Assembly (NCBI GenBank): GCA_021234535.1
Contig: CM037838.1
Span: 31,535,969-31,599,968, forward strand
Length of the DNA stretch: 64,000 bases
Direction of reading: 5' to 3'
From: Stichopus chloronotus
Taxonomy: Eukaryota; Echinodermata; Holothuroidea; Aspidochirotida; Stichopodidae
A model generated the notes under the pieces. That model was not told the DNA's origin, ran no database searches, and worked only from the letters and a program-made list of their open reading frames with translations. The translations under genes and the position numbers were made by a program. Shown here piece by piece: positions 1 through 10,600 of this stretch; position 1 is the first letter of the stretch; each line of letters begins with the position of its first letter.

Positions 1-1494
1 TACATATGTCACAGAAATTTTACATGAAATACTTCGCCACAATAATTGATACTATATAGTTCTCAAAATCTTTTTGGGAAAAGCTAGCTCATTATATACA
101 TACTTGTAGCAAGAAACTGAAACAACACAACAGCAGCCACGTCGTATTCACGTGTCGACTAAAACTAAAATTAAAATGCCCTGGGATTGATTGCAACTAT
201 CACATAGATGGCCACAATTTGTTCCTAGTTAATAATAACGAAATTTGAAATATAGTACTTCATGGAGGAGCCTATTTTCACACATTAATTAAAATCGTTT
301 GTATATGTAGCGATAACTGTTTCACTTTGCAAATTGCTTATGATTTTGTTTCTTGGGTTTCCTTAGATTCATTGGTTTAATTCACTGAAGGATACTTTCT
401 ACACATGTGTTTCGCAATGTATTGTTTTTCGAGGTAGATTACCAAATTGAGTAGGAATAATTAAACAACTTAACAGTCAGTGGAACTGGTAAGTAAAGTT
501 ATATACCATGTAGTCTAGGTGTAGATAGGGCGTATCTATTGCATGACTTTCAAAATGCTTAAGGTAATAACGAGGTAGCAAAAATAAAAAAGCATAAGCG
601 TAAACTGACAAACAATGCATCTGTTCAGTTTGTAATCCGTAAATGACAAATGAAAGTGGAAAACGGGTACGTCATTGTTTTACTTATATTGTGAAACTGG
701 ACTGGTGATGTTGTGTACTGTGAAATGAATCGTATAAAGCTCCCCTGTCAAATTGGTTGAATTTATTCCACAAGCTATCCACTATGATACCCGTATCAAA
801 TTAAATCTGCGAAAATCAATGAACCTTTTTGAGCAAACACCTGTGACGTCAGATCAAACAATGGATGGTATGGCCGTCGGTATCTTGGCCATTTGCCAGC
901 AAGGATAGATGACGTTGCATGGATGTGGGGGACCGCCGTGTCTGACGATCTCCACAGCGTGAAAGTGTTTTTGGCGGGTAATTTGAAGGAATAGGAACAA
1001 ATCTGCTCTTTCTCTACTCTTCGCATAATAGTATTTTGAGAAATTCTATATTTTAACTTTTTCAGGACATTTAAGCGAAAGGGTTTTTTATTCGTTGTTG
1101 TAAGGGACAATTATTTTCGGACATAGCAGCACGCAATGTATACACTGATGTCCCTTTGATGCCTATCACCACAGAATGTACAAAATCTGCAGGGTGCATA
1201 GAATGTGAGCACTAATAAATTCATCGCTTATAAGGAAAATTAGGGGGTTGGCCAATCCCACTTATGCTTCAATAAAGGACATCTTTGAGCTGATCAGACA
1301 GCACGGGTATCCTACTGAAAGTACCGTAGAAGGCAACAGCAGCCTACAGTAACATTTCCTGTCACACTCATACACAGCCATGGAAATTTGCTTATTGAAA
1401 CTATTAAAGGTGGTAGTGATTGTAATCTGGAGGTAGTGCTGACGTTATTCAATAACATCTATATATTCTGGTTCAGAAGTTGGTTCGTAATATT
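1..1494. other. No gene recognised
   Basis: Only short, low-complexity open frames on both strands. This would hold the 3' UTR of the minus-strand TSP1 membrane-protein gene if exon 7 is terminal. Confidence 0.5.
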
Positions 1495-1600
1495 TCAAGT
1501 TACTTCCGATCCTGTGGTACAAGACAAAATAGAAAGAAAGTGGATTACGTAATCGGCATGTGTAATGCTCCATCCCTTCGCCAGCTTACCCTCCACATTG
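1495..1600 (-). CDS. Exon 7: terminal tail exon
   Basis: A strong acceptor (TTTGTCTCTTCTTCTTAG) precedes a phase-2 exon of 106 nt that encodes 34 residues and a TGA at 1495-1497. It contains Tyr284 in the context HADYVIH. Possible donors inside it (GTAAGC at 1584-1589; GTAATC in the Tyr284 codon region) mean the exon could be shorter and continue outside the window. No AATAAA was found just downstream. Confidence 0.42.
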
Positions 1601-4600
1601 CTAAGAAGAAGAGACAAAAATACAATGAAGTTTAATTTGTTATGATACTCCGGAGAAGTTACAATAATTCAGGCACTGAGTTACAGTTACTTCACGACAT
1701 TATAAGAGACCAGCCAAGTGTGGAGAAAGTCGGTGACTTAATACATTCAACTTCACTTCCTTCTTAACAACTTTGGATTAAATTTGATTTTATTTTCCCA
1801 AGGGCACTTCAAATGGGAAAGCCTTAAATAACTCTTGAACGAAAAACCGAAGTAATAGTGACTGGTCTAACCCACAACCTCCCGGGTGCTAAGCTTCATT
1901 GATTCAAATGCGCATCCACTCGGCATCGAGCCCAGTCGAACTGTACCCCTCTAGTCTTAACAAAGATACTAGTGCTAAAGTTAATCCACGACTTTTGCAT
2001 CCACAAAATGTGGGTACCAATTTTCCCAAGAATGCTCATCAGCAAAAGGTACTTTACTAACATAGCACTATTCTATAAAACCCTCCACATTGTAACATAT
2101 GAAATGTAGGAAAACAATCGTTTTGCATGATGTATATGAAATTTAATAATTTATGGTCTACGTGGTAAATTGTGAATTTGGGCCCCAAATATTGAAAACT
2201 GCAAAGGTTCCATTACCAAAGTGCTAATGTGACAAATCTTCCACATTGTGCAATAAAATCTACAGAAAAAGGGAGCTTTTTGGACAATTTCATAAACTGA
2301 TCCATGCAATCCATTTGGGATCTAGGACCCCAAATTCTGAACACTTTCTTTCAAGTACCACTACCAAAGTATTAATTCTCCATATTATAACATGGACGTC
2401 TGTAGGAAAACAAGATTTCTGCATGATGTCAGAATATGGTCCAAATGATCCATTTGCACCAAAAAGATTAACCTCCACAGTACCTCTAGGAGTGCACTCA
2501 TCAGACATATCACCAACATTATAACATAGAACCTGTAGGAAAAGGAACATTTTGCATAAGTTCTTAAAATGGGCAATATGGCTCATTCAAACCTATAGAC
2601 TTCTTGACCCGACAACCCTAAACACCAAAGAGTAAAACTGGAACATATATACTGATGGATGATTTAATAGGTTATGGCCAGTATACACCTCTCACTCTGA
2701 CACTGAAGGACCTTGCTAACACTGGACACTCCCAAGGTATCTCTACCACAGTGTTAATGTAATATACGTTCCAGATTGTAATGCAAATTATGACGAAAAA
2801 GAAGCATTTTGCATGATTTCGTACGATGGCCCGTTTGGCCCTCGTCTTACCATGAACACTCATGTCATCTCACAGTTACCAGTATCATAGTGCTAATATG
2901 ACAGATCGTCCACTTTGCAACAAAATATGAAGAAAAATAACCTAGGTCTATTGCATGATTTTATACAATGGCCCATGTGGCCCATTTCGGACCTGGATGC
3001 CCAAAATGACAGATACCAAGATTGATTAAGTTCCATACTACTAATATGACCCTAAACCCTTACGAAATGCAACACACAAGCTGTAACAGAGGTATTTTGC
3101 GTGATTTCATAATATGGCCATATGGGACCTTGCATCAATAATTCCTTAACACCCGAAGGTTGAATTACCATGAAAGTAATGTGACACAATGTCACCCTAG
3201 CTCCATGGGACCTTGTACCAAGACATACCAAAACCTCGAACGAAGTTACTACCATACAATCTGTACGCGACGCAAGTTGCACAATGTCATGAAATGGCCC
3301 ATATGGCCCAGTTCAGACCTTGGACCCAATAATCCTGAACAATCTGAATATACTACTACCATAGCAGTAATTTGACACAACTTTAACTTAGTACCATGCA
3401 ATCTGTAAGCAAATAAGCATTTTGCATGATTTCATAAAGTGGTAAATGTGGCTCATTTGGACCTTGGACCCAAATGATTTGAACAACCTATAAGCAAGTA
3501 CCATGACCACAGTAGTACCGTGACACCAGCCCAACTTCGTACTGAGCAGAAAAAAAGCAATTTGCGTACTTGCATACATTGGACCCTTTAGGGTCCCATG
3601 GTCCACATGTGATCTCTCATGCCTAACTTTTGTGCACTCTTTGATGGCTCGTAACCGTTGATTATTGTCCCTTGACTGCTTAGGTTTCTTTGCTATCGCA
3701 AGGAACAAAAAGATGTAGCCCTATACAAGATTAGTAGTCCTACATATACCTTGACCGTTGCTTAGCCTTAAAAAATGACGTAAATGAATCCAGTTTAAAA
3801 ACTTAAAATTACACCCTGCATTCCCAAAAGCAGTGCAATGGTTTAATGCAACAACCCTTTTTTTGGATTTATTGACTCAGGTTCATCTGCAAATCTTGAA
3901 CATGACTCGACAATTAGTAAACATCGTCCTACATTTACGACGAACAGTTTTGGAGTATCGTTAAGTTAGTTGTTGTAATGATTGTCACTCACTTTTTATC
4001 GCCCGGTATGAGGTAACCGTCTTCGCAGTTTTCATCATCGTCGCTGCAATTCAGAATGAACAGACAAAAATAATATTGACCAAAATGTCGGAAAATGTGG
4101 GTCTATTCAAACCCTGCTCTCCTCATGAAGGGAAGGGAAATCCAAGATTAATAGCGGTGTTATACACGTCGTTTTGTGCTTCAATCATTCACGGATTACT
4201 TTATTACGCTGTGAATTACGGTAATAATCTATCGAAAACGAAAGTGAACTAGGTGTGATGATGTGACATATATTACAGTTCCCTGATTGATATTGATTAT
4301 TCATTGATATTGATTACTGATTGATATTAATTATTGATTGATATTGATTACCGACTGATACTGATATCAGTAGCTAGTGTGAGATATATGAGTTGAGATC
4401 AGAGATTGATACTTCCCACTCTGAGATGATCTGGTATTTTTCATGTAATTAGAAATCCGGCATGATGTGCTTCGTAAGTACAAACGTCCCCCAATATTAA
4501 ATGTTTTATTGATTTAAATAATTCTATTTCATTTATTTCATTTATTTATTACTTCTAATAAACCTTTGTAGATAATTTTGACAATCGCAGAGACAGCTCT

Positions 4601-7600
4601 AGTGCTACACCGGTACAAATGTAAATTGTGAAAAGTATTTACTTTTATTATATTATTTATTTTAATATTATAAAGAAAAAAAGAGGAATACAGAAAACTT
4701 AGTGTCCGGAAAATTTCTGTGATTCCTATTATTATGCGTATTTTCTGTAAATTTGGAGACATTTTTACAGTGTAATAATAATAATAATAGTCTCATATAG
4801 CGCAGAATCCAGAGAGAAGCACTGCTCAATGCGCTTTACAGGTGCCGAAAAAAGAGCAGAGAAATTAGGAACATTGTGAGAAATTGAAGGTTTTGAGGGA
4901 CCGTTTAAACTGGTCGAGGGAGTGTAAACACCTGAGCTTCAGTGGGAGCGAATTCCGTAGGCAGGGCGCGGCGTGGTGGAAAGTTCGATCAGCAAAGGTC
5001 CTTGTACGAGAAGCCGGAACATTTAACCGGAAGAGGTAGCGCGATCGGGAGGATCTAGTCCTAGTTGCCGGATGTAAGGCATTGGATAGATAGGCGGGGG
5101 TAACAAGTTTAAGTGACGTAAGTACTTATGCTGGTTGAGAAAAAAAAAAGTTTTCATTCATGCGTTCCTACATACATAATTCAAAGTTTCTTTAGAATAT
5201 AATAAAATTCATATATTTTTTTTTAAATATTTAGATTTGGTTTTAATCTTGACAAAATTTGAATGTGTCCTGCCTAGCTCCAGACCGTGTTGGGTCAAAG
5301 TTTTAAACAGTACCTGTCGAATATATCCTGTAATCATTCGACATACTGAGTAGACTACTTAACTTTATGTCAACATTCTAAAGGTTTTAGTTGTCACGAT
5401 CTAGCTACCATACTGGTATTGTCAGCCACATATTGATAGCGCGCTTCATCCTAGAAGCGAGATATTATTTTATCAAATACTTACGTGATAGCAAAGTAGT
5501 TTTCCATGTTTGTGTTTAGTTCCCGTACATCTACATAAGATGGCTCTTTGTATTTTAAAGATCTGCAGGAAAATAATGTGCAGTGTTACAGTATTACTAC
5601 GAAAGCCTATTAGTGCCATCTATATAAATATTTTAATCTATAATAACAGATTAATAATCTGTAATAACAGATTAATAATCTGTATTTACAGATGATTAAT
5701 CTGTATTTACAGATGACTAATAATCTGATTATTGATCTGTAAATACAGAATAATAATCTTTTATTACAGGTTATTAATCTGGATTTACATATTATTTACA
5801 AAAACGTGTTAGTGCCATCTACAAATATTTTTAATCTGTAAGTACAGATTAATAATCTGTATTACCAGATTATTAATCTGTAATAATAGATGAATAATCT
5901 GTAAATACAGATTATTCATCTGCAATAATAGATTATTAATCTGTATTTTCATATTAATAGTTTGTAATGACAGTTAAATAATCTATAATAACAGATTATT
6001 CATCTGTAATTATAGATTAATAATCTGTAGTTACAGATTGAGAATCTGTTATTACAGATTAATAATCTGTATGTACAAATTATTAATCTGTTATTTCAGA
6101 TTGGAAATATTTACATAGATGACACTAATAGGCTTTCGTTCATTACAGCAGAAGCAGCAGTCAGCAGGAAATGTTTGTACAGTGTTAGATCTTTACGCAG
6201 CAGTCAGAAACAAAGCGAAGTATATCATGTGAGGTAGTGCATCGTTCATCTGCATAAGGCGTCCTTTTGTTTTTCAAAGGTTTGTACTGTTCCGATGGTG
6301 ACCAAATGAAGCCCTGGTAAACGACTGGGGTGAAATGGCGTGTATATATACTCTAAAAGGAGTTCGGTAAAAAGTTAACTCAGATCGGGTACGTATTCCT
6401 TCTGCGAGAATGTTTATCAGAATCTTAAGGCTATACGCCAGCAAGTCCATCAGCTTTAAAGTATAGGACTTTCCATTAATTTCTTCTAATACTCTTGCCA
6501 AATGATTGTACTAAATAACATCAACTACCTTACACCTCACACAGTGATCATTAGGTTTAAAAATTTCAATTGAATTTTTAGATTTCAACATAGTTATATC
6601 TACAACAAGAATGTCACTTGCCGCATATAGACTTGGTTCTTGGTTCTAAAGTCCCAGAAAATGAAGTATTCAGTTATCTAATAATGAGCAGCCTTATACT
6701 TACACGTTCAAAGGTGGTCCTTTTGAAATGTCATCTGAGGCTTTTTCGATCTCACTTGTTTTCTTACTTTTTTCTGGATTACTGTAGGTAAGGGCAGCAA
6801 AACTGTGTGATCATAAGTGCAGGCAATCATGTACGGTAAGCTACTCTGGAGGTGGTAAATTCAAATAGGAATGATTAGAAAAGTATCCCTTAAACAAGCA
6901 AGGAGCAGCTAACACCATCCTCTGTTTGGGGACATGAATGCGTCACATATTGCCATACTCATCGGACTAAGTCTGCAGTAGCCCTCATTTCAACATACTA
7001 ATGACTCAAATATTCATGAGAAATTTGATCAGAATCCATAAACCAGTGTAGGATAAACTATGACAATATTTTTACTACCAACTACCCCACAAATATCACA
7101 CAAGATCTTAACAAAGAAAGTAATGGTGTATACCTGATAAGGGGTGAGAACGAGCAATACGAGGTCTACTATGCAGTGCAGGCCCTACGTTCACTCATAA
7201 AGTCATGCTGACGATGTTCTACATGAACATCCATTCTGCATTTTACAATTGACATAAGGAGAAAAAAACATAGGTCATACAATTTATGTAGTAACCTGTA
7301 CTTGTACCTGTTAGTTAATTAAGTAATGCCAATTAGCTATAACTGACAACCCACTAACCTTTTCACTAAGCCTTTAATCTTGTCCAAAATCCAGGAGGTT
7401 TTGAGATAAACAGTTGCTAATAGCACGCCACCCAGAAAGCCTGTCACAAGCATGACAACGGATAAAACTGTAGTTCGGGGGGGGGGGGGGGGGAGGAAGA
7501 AAGGTAGGAGGGAGATTATTAATCATCTGAAGTGTGTATCAAACAAAATTCTTTAAAAGAACCCAAAAAGAAAGGAAGATGTGGTCTAAGACCAGCAAAT

Positions 7601-10600
7601 CAAAAGACAGTGTCACACTGCTTATGAATTATATGCAATAAATGTAAGTCGAAAACACCACAATAAGGTTAAACCCACTTTGGCCTACATTTCGGATAGA
7701 CCTGTGCCATTTTCAACATAATGTCATGTACAATCTGGTAACGTTCACATGCTATTCAGTGAAACTCCTGATACTCTTTGAAAATACAGGGTTCCTTTCA
7801 TGATTCTCACATCTGACCCCATCAGCACTACACCTTCTCCCTTTACCCACTTTGATCAACGGATATTTTGCAAAACTTTTTTGTGTACGTTTGCTGTTGG
7901 AATACGCATAATTGCACGTTGTTGGGGATTCATGCGACCTCACGCTAGTGGCATATCCAGATGGTTATATTAACTGCCATTTTGGATTAGGGGCTCGTCG
8001 CTTCCCAACAACCTGTCTCCAGTGAAGGCAAAAGGAAGCGCATTTTCGGCCATTTATCTTCACCCAGGCAAAAGCGCTACAGTCTAGAAATACCAAACCA
8101 AATAAACGTAGTACCGCCCTTTGAAGAGGTTCTTCACCCACGTCACTACACTCCGCGTAAGTTCTACTTTGACGGCCAGTCGTCCATTATACGAATCGAC
8201 AACGCCCTAGCATGTATTCAGCGGCGACCCAATGTGCCAAATGAAACGCATTGTTTCTTCACCCAAAAGATCGGTGGCCGCACATCGATGAGATATTCAA
8301 CCAATCCAGTTAATCGAGATCAGTGATTGAACAACCAAGCATGAAAGGGCAAAATACAAGTCACTAGTGCTTTCATTAGAGAGGCACCATATGCAAATGC
8401 CATTGTATTCGTTCTTCAACTCTGCCTCCGACCTCCAGCACCTTCTGTCCACTTACAACACGTTTTCTGTGAAAACTGACCTACGTGTAAACATCGCTAA
8501 CACTGAAACTATGAGCATTGAAGAACAAACAGATTTCTGCATTTCTGGAGAAAAGTTGACCAGAATTGATCACTTCAAGTACCTGGGTAGTTATGTATCA
8601 CGTAACTTATTTGATGGACGAGGAGATTTTCTCTCGCATTCAAACTGCATCTTGTTCGGTTGGCAGGTTAGGCAACAGTTTTAACTGTAGCCTAGGGTGT
8701 AGGGACCTGACTACGGAAACCAAATTGAAGGTTTGCAATCAACGTGTCACACAGTGTTTAGAGTACGGCAGTAAGTCCTCTTTCTCAACATCACACAGTT
8801 GAGAACAATCCAACAACGTCATCTGAGATCAATCTTGAAGGTAAAATGAAATGAGATCGTAGTACTGGACCTGACCAATTCGAAGAATGTAGAAATATAG
8901 TTCTCTCTCACAACCGCCTATGGCGGCGAGGTCATGTCACATACCAGATGTCCTTCTGTGAAAGTACTCCTCTACAGTGAATTTGTTGATGGCCGCTGGG
9001 TCGGACCACCACTGCTCAGATTCCAAGACACATTTAAGGAAATCCTGAGAAAAGAAGATGTTCTTCTCACAAGAGACAATGTGGTTTACAACAGATTACA
9101 CTGTCATCATGTGACCTCCAACATTTAATAACATTTATCAAACCAGGAAAGAGGAGAAAGCTAAGAAGTCGAAGTCACCAGTTAAAGTGTAATATTAACT
9201 ATATTAGCTTGTTGCCAGTTGCTGGATTTAGGTGTGTTTTTGTGTACAGGTTTTTCTACCGACGTCACTGCGCTACGCCTCTTCTTTTTTGACGTCCATT
9301 GTACAACAATTGTTACTAAGGTCGTGTCTTGCGCGTATATCGATATCAAACCTGCGCGTGAGCAGTGACGGCTAGTATGCCGAAATAAAGTGCAAAGACT
9401 ACACCAAAAAAACACGTACAACGGAATTAGTTCATGTGGAAAATGACACATTGATAGGATACCAGTAGTTCTTTATACACACGCGCGCGGGTGTGAAATA
9501 TGTGTTCTACCATAGACCCTTGCATTTGACGTCATAATGACACAGTGCAGCGCCCCATTGACGCATTTCGAGGAAAAGCATGGAGATTCCACGAATTCAG
9601 GCACAGGGTAAATTCGTGGGATATGCTGACGTGAGCCTCTTGCTGGCCAGCGCTATAGGCTACGCGTGTAAGCTGCAACGTTAAGAAAGCGAACAGAACA
9701 TCATTGTTTACACACTGTTCGTTTGTTTACCCCAAGGAGAGGGGGCATTGTTTGCTTTTATTTGACGTCAGTGCAAGTGGTCTATAACCGTAGATAGAGC
9801 ACATTTTGTCAGGGAACATGACTTACCAGTTGCGCTTCTTCTTCTTTTCTTCTCATCGCATTTTATTCCAATACATCCTCTCCATTCCACAGCTGGTTTC
9901 CCAATACACTCCCCGAAAGAACAACCACCCTCTCTCTTTTCGAATCCAACTCCACAGGACGCGTTGCACGCCCCCCATTCTGTCCAACTCGTACTAGCTA
10001 ACTTCCGATCTCTAACGAATCTCTCATCACGTGGTCTTCGTAGTCTAGGTCGATGTAAAGTACTGATGGACAAACGAATCAGAGGTGACCTCTCTTTATT
10101 TGAGGGTTTTTTCGATACATTGGTGAAGAAACTGTATTGGACATCCTCTTGTACAGGGTTCGTGTCCGTGAACTGTCGTTCCCGTTGCTGTCTTAGGTCA
10201 TCAAATGTTGTTCTCTTGATCTTTACTGCCTCACCTAGATGAATAGTAATTTTGGCCGTATACTGATAACATGTTTTACACACACACACAAAAAATGTTA
10301 ACGTTATGCTGCCCTTTACCCTACAGACGATATTTCAGAAGTATGCAAATTCACTTATTCTAAGCACCCTATCCAAAATATAAAATTCTCTAACCCTTTA
10401 TGGCGATTGGAACCCTTTCTTTGATTTACCTGTAGGTTGTAGCGAAAGCCGCCATGCACATAGTATGGGAAGAGAAAACCTATAAGCCTTGGCCTAGGCT
10501 AGCCTTGTATCCATATGCCCATACATCATTTACTTCTCGACTATTGATATACCACCTAGGCTACTTCATATCATGCAGTTCCTGCTGAATCCCATGCAGG

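Noticed and set aside
3993..4043. End of an LDL-receptor class A repeat
   Set aside because: The exon is only 51 nt, lacks the rest of the module, and its phase fits the tail of the TSP1 gene.
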